A DNA stretch of 64,000 bases from Epiperipatus broadwayi (GCA_028023455.1 JAQFVV010000050.1:4209339-4273338), one strand, 5' to 3'; positions 46,400 through 62,794 are shown, counted from the stretch's first letter. The notes: a model not told the origin generated them from the letters alone. Numbers and translations: made by a program.

Positions 46400-48970
46400 G
46401 GAATAAAATCGATGAAGGTACTTTCCTTTTTATTTATATATAATATGGATTCTTAAATTTAAATCATCCACCTTCTGTTACTGCAAGCAAAGAGAATATA
46501 TGGACATAAATGTATCTGCATCCATACCTGATTGAACCTGTGACAATATGAATATTACCACAAGGTTATATTTCCGGATCAGCTGTCTCATGACTGCTGT
46601 AATTATTAAAGACTTACAGTGCTTGGATAAATTATAAATTTAATGGGATCAGAAATGCCGTACCACTAGCCTCACGTCTTACTTAGTACTCAAAATGGAG
46701 TAATAATTATAACCCAAACCCCTCTGGGTACATTAAGTATTTGGAATGGCAAAGAAATGAGACAAAACAGATAAAATAATTAAGGAAAATTTAATATAAT
46801 AAATAAATAACAAAAAAAAAAGAAATCAATTGAAATATTTACATACAATAAAAAAAATCATTTAGATAAAATGCTACAATTAAGTGTATGGGTTAAATCC
46901 TATAATATCTGGTATTTGAAATTGCTTTAAAATCAAAAGTATGTGCACGTGTTCTACATAGGTGTGTTATGTAATTTACCTAGGTTTTTCTTAGTCTCCA
47001 ATGTGAGTGAATGTCCTGTTGGTTATCGTGTGGAATTCCTTCACTTCTTTAGCAGAGATGGCCATTCTTAGGCTTAGATTTGGTTTATAGAATTTCTTCT
47101 TATATCCGTAGTGAATTCTCCATACTAGGACATCAAGGGCATGGCAGGCAGATCATCAGGCAGGTGCTACATCAGCAGTTGTTACATGGCAAAGGTGACC
47201 ATTTGAGCATGGTGGGTCTAAATTGTCCAGCGATTGTGATGGCCCTTAGTCACTCATTCTTGAAGCTTCACTTATGTTGTAAATCATTTTCCTGTTCATA
47301 CAGTGTTCAGTTTTTAGCTTCTGGGGTTTTTCTTTTAAAAATTTAAAGGATTTTCATGTCTGTTTTCTACTCTATTCTAATCTGCCTATTAAAAGAGCAG
47401 TGTCCTCACCGAAATCTCTCTGTAAACTGTCTGAATTAATTCATTAATGTATTTTTTAAATTCTTTCATTATCTTGATCTTTTTGCTTGTAGCTTTTCTT
47501 TCACACCTTTCACTTTACAATGCCTTCAACAACTTATACAAATTTACTTTTTTCATACAATTTCATAGCAATATTTTACATTTATTTATTATTTATTTTA
47601 TTTTATTTTTTTTAATAAAATTATTTTCATTTGACATGCATTAAACATTGCTCTCTTTATACATACTCTCTCACATGCATTTCATTTTCGTCAAAATGTG
47701 TACTTTTTTAGAATAGATCTTTATCTTTTGTCACATTTTAAATTCTATTTCTAATCTTATTTAAACTCCTCAATTTTTACTTTTTTTTATAAATAATTTA
47801 AAGTTCCTATTTCGTTTATATTTCCTTTCTCACTATTGATTTTAAACCAAATATACGATTTCAATGTTTTCTAACTTTACTTCTTATATTTTTCAAAATA
47901 TAAACTTTGGAGGGTAAAAGATAAGGATCTTGTTCGATTCCCTTTCCCTCTCTTTTATTTCCTTATGGTAATTAATTTCGACATTTTCTTTCCTCATTGG
48001 CTTAATTCTTTTATTTATTTGTATTTTTTTTCTATTTCAAAGAGTAAACTACAATATTTAATATTGTTAAATATTAAATATATACATGTGTGATCGCAGT
48101 ATGTGCGATCATCACAATATATATATTCAAGTTTTTATTTTTTTTCTCATGTGGCATAACATCAGCCGGGAAGTGAACCCGCTAACCTGGGACAACTGCT
48201 TGTAAAGCAGCTGTCATTACAATTATTATTAGAAGATTTTCACAGACTTTATATACTAAACATTAAAATTATAATAGGAAATTGTATTTTTTTTATATTT
48301 TTAATTGAAAATGAATCAGAAAAAAACATTAATACTAGATGGCATAATTTTAGTTTGCAATTGCCAGTATTAATTGGTTATTTGTCTAATTACATCAAAG
48401 TTGAAGTCTATCTAGGTTAAATATGTGGAATTCCTATTATACTTCCAGTGTTTATATGTGAATACCTGCACAAGGAGCATAAAATATATCACAAGAGAAA
48501 ATTGATAAATTTATAAAGCTATTTAATTAATAGTGCACTCTATGAAGAGCTTAGGGCACACATTGATGACAGTAAATTTAGTTTTAGTTGCAGTATAATT
48601 CTAGCTTACTTCCGATCAATGTTATAGTACTTTTTAGTACTGATATTTAACTAAAAGTAGATAGAATGTTTATTGTGCTTAAGGAAAGCAATACAAGCAT
48701 GGATTGCTAAGTGCTTACATGATATTTCAGCCAGAAATTACCACATAGACTTCCTAGTTTCAGATCATCACAAGAGAAAGTTTTGAAATAGAGATAGTTT
48801 GAAATGCTAATCTCTACCTTCTAATCTGCTTTTCAGTCAACCTTATGTATACAATATGTAGACACATTGAAGAAACCCAGAGGACTCATTCTTCAAATAA
48901 ACTGATAGAGATAATCCACCAGTGGTAAGCACATTTAAATTAAGAATACTTAAATATTTATTGATTTGCC
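46400..48970. other. No clear gene; unidentified mid-repetitive-looking segments
   Basis: TGTAACAGGA follows an ATAT stretch at 46,394, again like an LTR start, but I found no matching end. A GC-richer stretch at 47,030-47,300 with an 88-codon frame has no recognised motif; its minus strand reads YGEFTTDIRR, faintly LINE-like. T-rich DNA runs through 47,440-48,060. Confidence 0.3.
48145..48217 (-). mobile_element. tRNA-derived mini-SINE, copy D (truncated)
   Basis: The minus strand carries CAGCTGCTTTACAAGCAG, GGGTTCACTTCCCGG (B-box-like) and ATGTTATGCCACATGAG. The A-box side, which is the 5' part of the SINE, is missing. No target duplication is evident. It is closest to copy C. Confidence 0.7.
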
Positions 48971-48971
48971 A

Positions 48972-48973
<2 letters not shown>

Positions 48974-49011
<38 letters not shown>
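48974..49011. repeat. (ATT)n at left edge of large palindrome
   Basis: Thirteen-odd ATT units end exactly where the inverted arm starts (AGGTGCTTTTCTC). Confidence 0.95.
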
Positions 49012-52456
<3,445 letters not shown>

Positions 52457-52479
52457 TCTTCAACAGTAAGCTTTATTTG

Positions 52480-53000
52480 TCTTAAAGGGTTACAAGAGTT
52501 TACATAGCTTGGATTGCTGTGTTTACATGGACAATCCGTAGTTGTAGGTTTACATATATAAAAATGGATTTATTGTTTTACACAGGATTACAGGAATTTT
52601 TACATGCTGTGAATTAGTTACATGGTTTTACATAACTTGGATTTCTGTGGTTACACAGGGAATCCATAGATATAGGTTTACATATATAAAAGTTGATTTA
52701 TTGATTTACATGAGATTACAAAAAAATTGTCATGCTGTGGATTAGTTACAAGGGTTTTTACTTTGCTTGGATTGCCGTGGTTTCATCAGCAATCCATAGG
52801 TTTAGGTTTATGTATGTAAAAGTTTATTTATGCTGTGGATTAGTTAGAATGGTTTTACATAGCTTAGATTGCTGTGGTTACATGGGTAGTCTGTAGTTGT
52901 AGTTTTACACATGTAAAAGTTGTTTTATTGGTTTACACAACATTGCATACATTTTACATGGTCTGGACTACTGTATCTACAGATGCAATCCAAGTTTAAT
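52480..53000. repeat. Degenerate ~120 bp tandem repeat
   Basis: Four to five diverged units share TTACATAGCTTGGATTGCTG, ATCCATAG with TAGGTTTACATAT, AAAGTTGATTTATTG and TGCTGTGGATTAGTTA. The units are not identical, suggesting age. Confidence 0.75.
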
Positions 53001-53079
53001 TCTATATGTGGTTGAGTTGCCTTGGTAACATAAACAATGACTAGAAATTTCTGGTGCATTTGAATATATGAGAGTTACA

Positions 53080-54280
53080 GAGGGGTGGGGTGGTACAGCT
53101 ATGTTAGAATTTATTGCAATTGTTAAGTTGAACTTTATGGCAAGCTGGTCGGACTCTAGGTCTGTATGCTAGAGGTCAGAGCTGAGTAGGGCTTTTGATG
53201 AAGTTTAAGAATGAGATCCATGCGTAGAGTATCCTGATATCCAGAGCATATGGTACAGCTATGTTTGAACTGGTTGCAACTGTTGAGTTAGAGTTTGCGG
53301 TTTGTTGGTCTCTGACTCTGGGTCTGGCCGTGTTATAGTTGGTGGCAAAATAAGACTTTTCATATGATTTGAGTGTGATATTCATGGCTAGTGTCCAGGC
53401 AAATTTTAGGCAGGTAGTTAGGCTCAGCATTGCTATTAGAAGTGGCATGTTTTTTGAAATTATCTAATAGCTTGTTGATAGTTGAAGATTTGAACAGAAA
53501 ATTGGAAATCAGTTATCAACTGATTGGAAATTGAATAAAGTATATAGTTTTTTTTTTTAGCGTAAAGTTTTGACTGCTTTATAAGCATATACTGTTAACT
53601 CAACTGTGAGCAAATGAACTAATTGCCGGAAACTTGAAATCGAATTTTTATTACTAAACAAAGATTAGAGATTGCTACAATAATGTTAAAAATAAACGTA
53701 TGCGTGACTGACCTTTGGACTTTGAAACTCTATTTTGGTATTATTGTGGGCAAACACTGATCATGCAATGGCTTTTTTTTTAAAATTATCGTTAGGTAAC
53801 TTGATTTCAATTGGAAGTTTGAATAAAAAATGTAATAATCAACTGATTAAAGGTATATTATTATCTTGAATTAGACTAAGATTGTGAATTCTTTTTAGGC
53901 ATAAAAAAAAAAAAAACAAAGCTAGTTAACTTGTTTATTTAGTAAGTGAATTACTTGCGGGAAATTTGTAACTGTTTTTTTTTTCCAAAACAAAAATCTG
54001 ACTTTGCAATTAATAAAATTAAAAATTGGCGTACATTTCATTGAACTTTGGATTTTGAAACTCTGTGCTGACAATGTTGGCGGTAAGCATCTGGTCATGT
54101 GATTACTTTGTCTCCATATTGTTTTTCAAAATTATTTTTGGGTAACTTGATTTTAATTAAATTTTTGAATGAAAAATGCAATACAAAAGTATTAAACAAT
54201 TATCAACTCATTGGAAATTGAAAAAGGTATATCAGGATAAAGTTTTTATCCTGCCAGGTTTAAACTTTGAGTACCTTTGG
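53080..54280. repeat. Two further tandem duplications (~160 bp and ~350 bp periods)
   Basis: 53,085-53,240 and 53,240-53,410 are diverged copies (GGTACAGCTATGTT, GTTGCAACTGTTGAGTTA-like and ATCCATGCGTAGAGT-like blocks). Another pair is about 53,500-53,850 and 53,850-54,215, sharing ATTGGAAATTGAA, GGACTTTGAAACTCT and GGTAACTTGATTT. The 90-codon minus-strand frame (53,448-53,176) crosses the first pair and is not recognised. Confidence 0.7.
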
Positions 54281-54342
54281 AACATGAAAAACTAGAGCGT
54301 GCTGACTTGGTTGTGAACAAATGGACCTTTGCTGCTGAACTG

Positions 54343-54421
54343 GTTGTTGTTGTTGTTGTTGTTGTTGTTATTATTATTATTATTATTATTGTTGTTATTA
54401 TTATTATTATTGTTGTTGTTG

Positions 54422-54486
<65 letters not shown>

Positions 54487-54511
54487 GTTGTTGTTGTTGT
54501 TGTTGTTGTTT
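54343..54511. repeat. (GTT/ATT)n triplet run
   Basis: Interleaved GTT and ATT units in blocks, suggesting point mutation and re-expansion of a single triplet run. Together with the 52,200 run it brackets the tandem-repeat segment. Confidence 0.97.
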
Positions 54512-55431
54512 TAAATTTTTTTTAGTATTCTTATGTTTGTATATGTTCATTCTCGATTCTTTTAATATATCATAAAATATAAATGTACATTGATCAGATA
54601 TGTGTTTATGTATAATTAATATTTAATATTTAGTCTTTAACATTTAAATGTATCATTCATTCTATTTAATTATAAATAGTTGTTATTTTATATAACTTAT
54701 TTCATGGTAATGCCTCATTATATCAGGAATCTCATTTCGCATGCATAGCTATTGATTTTATATTATATTAAGCATTTGTGTTCTGAGCTAAAAACATGGG
54801 ATTGTTACAGAGAGAAGTCTGATGATGGTGTCAGAGGCATAATATTTATATAGAGTCTTTCTTAAAAGAAGGTGGTATCTGGGTAACTAGGTTTAAACCC
54901 AATAACAATAAAACCCTAATAAATAAATATTCAATGAAGCTCTGTCAGATAGAATTTGGTGTATGGTGATTAGGCAATATAACCAAGATGCCTTATATAA
55001 ATATTTACATAAGGTATATAAGGTTCGATTACCATCATCAAATTCGATTTTATTAGTTTGTTTTGATATGCGAGCAAAATATTAATTTTTTAAATATAAA
55101 AGAAAATGCACATATGTGGCAATTGCGCTGTCTGTGTATAAGCAACATCATCATTAAGTTCTTTCCAGTACAATATATATATGCTAATTTTATGTTTACA
55201 ATTATTAACTTCTAATAGATTATTAAAAAGGTTGCATTTTTCTTTAATTATTAGTTTAATAATTGTTAATGTTATATTTTCATCCTGATATATTATTTCA
55301 TTTTCAATTTCTATCAATTTTATTATAGATAAACCCAGGTATATAATAAGCCTGTGTGTTTCAGTTATTACATAGTAGAGATGTCTGCCCATTCATTGTA
55401 TTAAAATGATTATGTCCTGTGTATGAAGGGT

Positions 55432-55800
55432 CAGATTGACTTTAGGTCAACATAGGTGTGACAAGAATCTCGGCCTTAGGGTGGCCTTTGAGCGTTCCAT
55501 CATCAGATTTTCAGTTGGATGGACAGTTGAAGAGTTGAAGTGTGGAGTAGATTAAAGCCTGTCCATTAAAGTATGAGGATTGGCTATCTTAATATATATC
55601 TGAGCACTTATAGCATATATGTGTAGAGATTGTAATCTGGACCAACTGATGATTGCTGGTTTAGCATGAAATACATATATTGGTGATTATTTATCTTTTC
55701 AACATATATGTGTTCAAGTGAATCAGTGTTATGAGATAGTGTGGAGAGTCGTGGGTCGTGTAAAAGTCTGTGCTCATATACCCTATATATTATAGATAAA
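55432..55800 (+). repeat. ~360 bp dispersed repeat with hammerhead ribozyme (copy 2)
   Basis: It begins ATTGACTTTAGGTCAACAT and parallels 27,740-28,110 to GTCTGTGCTCATATACCC. Scattered substitutions separate the copies. The flanking DNA differs, showing dispersal and not local duplication. Confidence 0.75.
55632..55688 (+). ncRNA. Type I hammerhead ribozyme, plus-strand copy 2
   Basis: CTGATGA is at 55,645-55,651 and GAAA at 55,667-55,670. Stem II is TGCT/AGCA with the same T-T first pair as copy 1. Stem III is ATACATAT, one base changed from the perfect palindrome of copy 1. The inner stem I is CCAA (55,641-55,644) with TTGG (55,679-55,682), the outer TAATC with GATTA, and the internal loop TGGA/T is conserved. 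Confidence 0.78.
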
Positions 55801-56235
55801 CTTATAAACATCAAAAGATAAAAAATTAGGTGGGATCTTTCTAAATACAGGGAATGCTATTTATTTTCAGTTTGAGGGAGAACTTTTTGCTCTCATAAAA
55901 CTTTTGCAATATGAAAAATATATTTAAACATATTTGGAGTCAAATCTTTTTAAATACAGCGTTTAAATAACGTACAATTTATCACAGCAATAATTTTAAG
56001 TTGCCATATTGATAAAAAAGGATTTCATTCCTGCCTGTTGCATAAATAGTTATATTAAAAGCTAATCTAAACAATTTCAACTGTGACAAAATTTAATTCA
56101 TAATAAAGGTTAATAATATCTAATTAAATTTAGCACAAATTCACATTTCCAAAGTAAAGTCACTAAGTATATCATTTTTAATAATCTTGACTTTTCATAT
56201 TTATATATAGCAGTTATCGATGATTTCACTCTGAA

Positions 56236-56402
56236 TATCATCATCATCATCATCACCCATTATCAATCCACTGCAAGATGAAGGTCTCTCCAAGTTCAAT
56301 CCATCTTCTCTGATCTTTAGCCTCTCTTTTCCACACCACCCCTGCACACTTTTTTATTTCATCCATCCATCTCATATGTGGTCTCTTTCTGGGTCTTTTA
56401 TT
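56236..56402 (-). pseudogene. RTE LINE 3' fragment, minus strand
   Basis: CATCATCATCATCATCA (triplet tail) leads into CCATTATCAATCCACTGCA, the reverse complement of the LINE end at 5.48 kb. The minus-strand frame reads RKRPHMRWMDEIKKC and RRWIELGETFILQW. Only ~170 bp remain, a severe 5' truncation. Confidence 0.85.
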
Positions 56403-57499
56403 CAGAGTTATAAAATACTCTGAATATGCATATATTAAAATGAACATTTCATAAGATTAGAGAAACAGATGGCCATGAAAATATTGTTTATGTATAGCTA
56501 TAATGGTTTCCTCTAGATCTATCACTTTTATATAAACTATGTAAAAAGGAAATTATACTCTTAGATTTTAAAAAATGCAATAGAATTAATAAATATCAAT
56601 ATGTCATATACTGTGTGTGAGCACGTAGTAAAATATTAGAAAATCATTCAAAGGTTTCTAATTTTTATAAAATAAATATTATTTTTTGTTTTTTACTTTT
56701 GGGGGTGGAGGTGGGAAAAATGAATTTGAAACTGTAGAGATAAAAGGGTTAACTTCGTTAAATTAAAAATAGCAAATTATAAAAAAAATAAAAACTAATT
56801 ATGGGATTAAATATAACTGGTTTATTTATCGGAATCATAATAAACAAAATTTAAACTAATGTTTTGATAAACTATTGCTTATTTTAATTAGGTTATGAAA
56901 GATAAAAACAGTATTTATAAAAATATATAAATGGTTAGCTTGTTAGTAAAAATATATTGGAATAGACATTTCACGTTGTCAGCTGCGAAGGAGATGACCA
57001 TTTTGATATTCTACACATTAAGCCAAAGCTAGTAAAATGATACAGTTAAATGTTTTATAAAGTAGGATTTTACTTCTTAGAATCAAATATCTTAAACAAA
57101 TATATGTGCGCATCTGCATACAGAAACGTAAATAAAAATTTTATACAAAATTTTAACTTTTAGTTTTTAAAAGATGGATTTTTTTTGTTGTTATTATTTC
57201 GATTATTTTACTTTAGAATGATATGTTTTAATCCTTTTTGTTAAGGAAGAGATCGGAATTTTCTTGAAGTTCAAATTAAATTAGAACAACTTTCAGAGAC
57301 CGTTATATCTCAACTTATTCATATGAGTAAAAAGTTTTTATCATCTCATACACACTTTATTGCAATCTTTTTTTATATAATTCCTTCTTTATTTTGCTTA
57401 CAGTTTCGATTGTCCTGAAGTTTTTATCACAGCTACAACATTTAAACATATAATTATATACTCATATAACCATTACTTTATATACATATTAATACACTA

Positions 57500-58778
57500 T
57501 CGTATTTAACTTTAACTCTATAGCTTTGCTTCTCTTATTTCTTACTTATATTTTCTTATTATTTCTTTATTTTATTTTTACTTTTATTTTATTCTTTTTT
57601 TTTATTTTATCCCATTTATCATTCCATATTTATTCTTTAATATATTACTATAACCTTTCCATTTTATTTTTTATATATATTTATTACTTAATATATTTTT
57701 TTCTTTCTTCTTTTTAATACCCTCTATCCTTTTCCATCACACCTAAAATCCAATTAGACTGATATCCTTCATAATACACTAATACGTCCTTAAAAATATT
57801 CAAATGAAAAATATCTGATATCAGGCAAATACTAAAAAAATTACACATCCAAAATATTATTCTCAATTTTAAAATACACATTAATTCTTTTTGTCAGCAC
57901 ACCCACACAATATCAGACATTTATTCTCTCATACTTATGATATAATTCAAATTAAAAATAAATTAAACTAATTCAATTAATTTGAATTAGAAATATTAAC
58001 AAAAACTTTTTAAATTTAAAATAAACAGATAAATCAAAAACTTTACCGGAGAATAAATTATTTACCATTAAATTAATTCAATTAAGTTTGAGAATTTAGA
58101 AATATTAACAAAAATTTTTTAAATTTAAAATAAACAGATAAATAAAACACCCCAATTAACACCAAAAAGAACTGTGATCTGGATACAAATCCAATAGACA
58201 GAAAAATCAAAAATTTCCCAACCCTCTCCATTTAAATCTGGGAAAAAAAATGACTCTCTGATGATTAAACCCCATTTTACCATACAACATTGTCATCAAA
58301 CTGTCTCTAGAAATAAGCAAACTTAATTAAAACATTTTATTATCTTCTATTATTTCATATATCTATTTCTTTATCAATATACTATTTTATTCTTATGCTT
58401 ATTTCTATTTTTATTTACCTATTCTCATTTTATTTATTTTTTCATTTTACTTACCTCTGGATAACTTTCACTTCTCTCTCTATAACTGTCGAATAGGAAA
58501 ATAAAAATAAAGATAAGAGTAAGAATAAAATACAAATTATTGATAAAGAAATAAATATATGAAATAATAGAAGATAGTAAAAGATATTAAGTAATAAGTA
58601 TATATAAAAAATAAAATGGAAAGGTTATAGTGATGTATTAAAGAATAAATGTGGAATGAGAGATAAGATAGAATAAAATACAAAATAATAAAATTAGAGT
58701 AAAGGTAAATAAAAATATAGTAAGAAAATATAAGTGAGAAATAACAGAATCAAAGCTATAGAGTTAAAGTTAAATATG
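57500..58778. mobile_element. Inverted-repeat element, ~1.28 kb
   Basis: TATTTAACTTTAACTCTATA at ~57,503 pairs with TATAGAGTTAAAGTTAAATA at ~58,757, and the arms run on imperfectly for ~210 bp (AACCTTTCCATTTTATTTTT with AAAAATAAAATGGAAAGGTT). A second inner palindrome centred near 58,475 (ATTATTTCATATAT with ATATATGAAATAAT) suggests a foldback family. No transposase. Poly-pyrimidine frames are artefacts. Confidence 0.65.
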
Positions 58779-58785
58779 ATTATGA

Positions 58786-58922
<137 letters not shown>

Positions 58923-59129
58923 GATGCTGATTACATGATTATATGTTTAAATGTTTAGCTCTAATGAAGCCTGCAGGACAATAGAAACTATAAGTAAAAT
59001 AAAAAAAGGAGTTATATAAAAAGACTGCCTTAAAGTGTATATGAGATGATTAAAAAAATGTAATATATATGAATATATGAAGAGAAATGCAAAAAAAGTA
59101 AAGGAGAAGATATAAGAATATCTCAACTT

Positions 59130-59645
59130 ACCTTCAAGTAATGGACCAGTTCAGATTGCAACTTATCTTGATTGTATTGAACATTCATCACCACAGACCA
59201 ATAGATAGATGAAGAGATAAGCCATATTCAATAGCACAACAGGCCAATGGGTGATAATGCTCATGAAATGTGATTGCTTTTATTATGGAATAGGATCTGG
59301 CCATAAATAAGCAGTTCAGTTGGTGGTAAAGTGCAACACAAAAAATCACTGTCAGAGCTAAAAGATAGCACATATGTGATTAACTCTATGGTTAAAGAAC
59401 TGTTTCAAGTTCATGTTGCAACTCAAAGCTGCTAGAACATTGGCCCAAAACAGTTAGAAGTATTACTGTATCTATATATGAGGCAAACTGATATATTATA
59501 ACTGGAAGTGTTAGGTAAATCTAGATGAGTATATGAAGTCTCTTCCTTCTATAGTTGCATAGCAATACTATATTAAGCCAATCTATAAGATATATAGTAT
59601 ATCAAATGTTGTGTATATAAACACAATAGACATGACACACAATCA
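59130..59645 (+). repeat. ~0.5 kb dispersed repeat (copy 2)
   Basis: Diverged copy of 28,120-28,620, with AAGTAATGGACC, CACAGACCAATAGATA, GGCCAATGGGTGATAATGCT, TGTTAGGTAAATCTAGA and ATATCAAATGTTGTGTATAT. No ribozyme repeat precedes it. Confidence 0.55.
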
Positions 59646-61109
59646 GATATTTTTGCTCTTGTGATTCCAATGGAATCATAAAATATTTCTCCCTATGAAT
59701 GTAAAAAGTTTTAAAATAACAAGATCTTATCCCCACGGATTGTTTAGATCATCAAATAAAACAACTGTTAGCTAGCATTATTAGTGCAACAATAAAAATT
59801 AAATACTCAAATGTGAATGGTTACTCGTTAACTGTAAAGAAAAGTCAATTCTTTTTTTCTGTCATAGCAGAGGAAAGAAAATCAAAATGGCTACAATTTC
59901 TCATTAGAAGATTTCAATCTGGCCTTTCCTGAAAACGGCCAATCTATGTTGATTGAGTGCTTTTCTATATGCAAAAGCCTGACATAAAATTAGACACACT
60001 TGTCTCTATCTGTGGATTTCAATCATACAAAATTTTATGTGCCCATGCAACATCCATGCTGCCAGATGAGCTTTTGATAAATCATTATCTCTATTGTCAA
60101 ACTTTTTTCTATATTAACCATCACTCCATACTCAAGCTGTAATATATAAAATAACTTACCCAAAAGTTTATTTGTGGTCCTGTATAACATGGCTATGTTA
60201 ATTGCATGTGGAAAAATGTTAAAAATCATTCTCCCAATAATACTACAGTACTCTTATATTCATTATCTCAATTCTCAGTATGGATAATGGAACAATGCAT
60301 TTTAATGGTCTGTAGCAATAACATAAATAAATTCATGATAAATTCTCCTATAAATTCCTGTCAAAGTACATGGATGACTATAAATACATACAAACAAAAA
60401 GGCATAAATCATGTTTTCATTCTGATACATTAATTAAAAACGAATTCTCACTACTCTATTTTTTCCACTTTAATTAGTCTACCTTTAAGTATAATTGAAT
60501 TATAAGCTATTTCATATGATTCAAATATATCCATAACTGTTCAAAAATTAACAACTCCTTATTTAAATAATAATCATTTACAAAGATGTAATTAATGAAT
60601 CAATTTCTGCGTAATATAAATTACATTTGAATATATCAACATGTGTCTCATTAATATTTAATAATTTTTATAACAGTAGATGAAGTCTATTTAATATAAA
60701 GTTTTAATTTGACTGCTTTATAAGATAAATCTTTTATTAAATCTTTTATAACATTATATATTATTTTGGAAAAGAATCTTTTTCTTAGTGGAAGCTCTTT
60801 TTATTAAACCTTTTAAATGTCTTTAAAAATGATTAAGTCTTAACTATTTTTCTTTTATCATGTATTAAAATAATACCGTAACATTGTAAAATTAAATCTT
60901 ACGATTTGTACATCATAAAACAAAATAAATTGTTTCATCTTTACAAACAAACATATTATTCAAACACATTAAATTCAACTTGAAAATCGGTAATACATTT
61001 CAACTTTTTTATAGATGTTTGTTTTTATTTAACCTAAGATGTATTATTACATCAACTGTATAATACTATTAGCACCCAAGTTATTTCTCACCACCTATCA
61101 ACTTTTTGG

Positions 61110-61420
61110 GGGTTTAAAATATGTTCTGACGTATATACTATTTCTAACAATTGAATGTAATTGAAAAATTTAAACAAGGTTTAAATATTATTAAAAGACA
61201 TTCACCATGTGAGATGAAAATTATCGATAAACTGTAGGATGAAGGTTCTCCAATCTCTAGCCTCTGTTCACATCATCCCAGCATGCATTTTTATTTCAGA
61301 CATCCATCTCACCTGTGGTCTTTTTCTAGGTCTTTTACAAATTCCAACACATAAGTACAATTAAAATGCAATCATCACAAATCTTCAGGCAAATACATAA
61401 AATATAAAATATTATTCTTA
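61110..61420 (+). repeat. PLE 3' tail split by an RTE fragment
   Basis: 61,130-61,205 resembles the PLE tail (TATTTCTAACAATTGAATGT, then AGACATTCA). 61,345-61,420 resumes it (CAATCATCACAAATCTTCAGG, compare CATCATCATAAACCTTCAGG near 7,067). Between them lies LINE sequence, listed next. Confidence 0.5.
61213..61345 (-). pseudogene. RTE LINE 3' fragment nested in PLE tail
   Basis: The minus strand contains AAGACCTAGAAAAAGACCAC, GGTGAGATGGATGTCTG and a degraded GGAGAACCTTCATCCTACAG, matching the LINE end at 5.34-5.48 kb. The triplet tail is almost gone. Confidence 0.65.
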
Positions 61421-61431
61421 AGAGAAATATT

Positions 61432-61529
61432 ATATATGTATATGTCAAAGCATTGGCCGGGAAGCAAACCCAGGCCAGCTGCTTGAAAGGCAGCTATGCT
61501 AACCGCTAAGTCACCAACGCTTGACTAAT
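61432..61529 (-). mobile_element. tRNA-derived mini-SINE, copy E
   Basis: It is flanked by AGAAATATT (61,423-61,431 and 61,530-61,538). The minus strand is the most tRNA-like copy: GTCAAGCG start, TGGTGACTTAGCGGTTAGC (D-arm), GCTGCCTTTCAAGCAGC (5-bp anticodon stem, 7-base loop), TGGGTTTGCTTCCCGG (B-box) and GCTTTGAC end, which can pair with the start. Because it has a target duplication and family members, it is a retroposed copy and not a functional tRNA gene. Confidence 0.85.
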
Positions 61530-61859
61530 AGAAATATTTTACTATAAAAAAATTAATTTATTGAAAGAAAAAATAGGAAAATTACATTTGCGATATGCAA
61601 TTAAGTATTTGTTTTTTTTATCTCTCTCTAACAAAAAGTTTTAGTGATATAAAATGAATTACTAATGCAAAGTAAATTACTTACCATTTATTTTTAATAA
61701 TCTTAAATATTTTTACTAAAATCTTCAATATTTTTCGAAAATAATTTTGTTTTTTTTACTATATTTTATTAAAAAATTATTTTAATTTCTCAAATTATAT
61801 TTTTTTAATACTTAAATTCATTCGAAATGAAAATCTCAGCGTTTTTTTTTATTTTCTTT

Positions 61860-62160
61860 GATCAGGTGGTTTCTTTGTTCTTTCCAGCCCATCAGAATGT
61901 CTTTTTCGGCTGAGAGCCGGCTGACAGCCAATCACCGACAAGCTTCTTTCTTTGTTTAGCTTTAAATGCGGTTTTATTGATTTTTTACTTGTAAAATAAT
62001 TCAGAAGAGGGCACTATCTTACAGAACTTTTAAAAATCTAATCAATAACTGTCAAATAAATATCCTAGCATTAAAAATAACGGAATTAAAGTGACGTCAG
62101 CTGTCGATGAGAGGTCTCGTAAGAGGCGGGAAAAGGATTAAGACATCTTTTCAGTACATA
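61860..62160 (+). promoter_or_regulatory. Promoter-like island (CCAAT, CRE, E2F-like)
   Basis: A GC-richer stretch has CAGCCAATCACC near 61,926 (CCAAT box), AGTGACGTCAGC near 62,092 (a full CRE octamer) and AGGCGGGAAAAGG near 62,124 (E2F-like). No TATA box is placed suitably. A 70-codon frame starts at 62,107, unrecognised. This is the only block in the window that looks like a host regulatory region. Confidence 0.35.
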
Positions 62161-62794
62161 AGTCTTTATCATTTCTCATATATTTTTTTTGTTTTAGAAT
62201 CTGGTTTTCTATTTAGTTCAGTTTATGCTTGCATCTCTTTAAAGTTGAAAATTGCTGATATTGAAAGTGTCACCATCTATCATATTGGGCTTATATTTCA
62301 GATTGATCTTGGTTTTTAGTGTGTCCATGTGGCTGCAAATGCATCTAGTTGAGCTAGGATGCTGTCTCTTTCTGAACAATTTTAGTTTTATTGAGTATTT
62401 TTGGGTGATGTTGAGTATTATTAGCAAGTGCAAAGATGCATCTGGCGAACTAGTAGGCATAAAGGCTGTATGTTGCTGCATGAATAGCACAGATGTTGCC
62501 TTTTTTAACTGTTTTTATTATTTCATCAATAGAAATATTAGCCTTTCTGTATGTGGTAAACACTGTGACATATTGTTTCCAGTACAGTGCAGGAATGAAG
62601 GAAATAATCCTGTGTCTTTTTTCTATGACATGGTCCACAAAAGGCACCTATATTTGTATAGAATCTACAAAATCTAAGGAAATGGGTTGTGGATAGATCA
62701 TTTAGATAAAACAAACAGAAAATCAAATAATTTTAGTTCTAGTGACAACTTTCTGAATTGTTGCAGTATTTGTCTCTTGTCTATCCCAAGAGAT

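Noticed and set aside
54816-54845. CTGATGATGGTGTCAGAGG as a ribozyme core
   Set aside because: No GAAA follows and no stems I or III form.
57526-57717. 63-codon hydrophobic frame as a membrane protein
   Set aside because: T-rich DNA in the arm of an inverted-repeat element. The inverted copy does not keep the frame.
61432-61529. A functional tRNA gene (anticodon arm and B-box present)
   Set aside because: It is flanked by a target duplication and belongs to a family of retroposed copies. The acceptor stem is imperfect.
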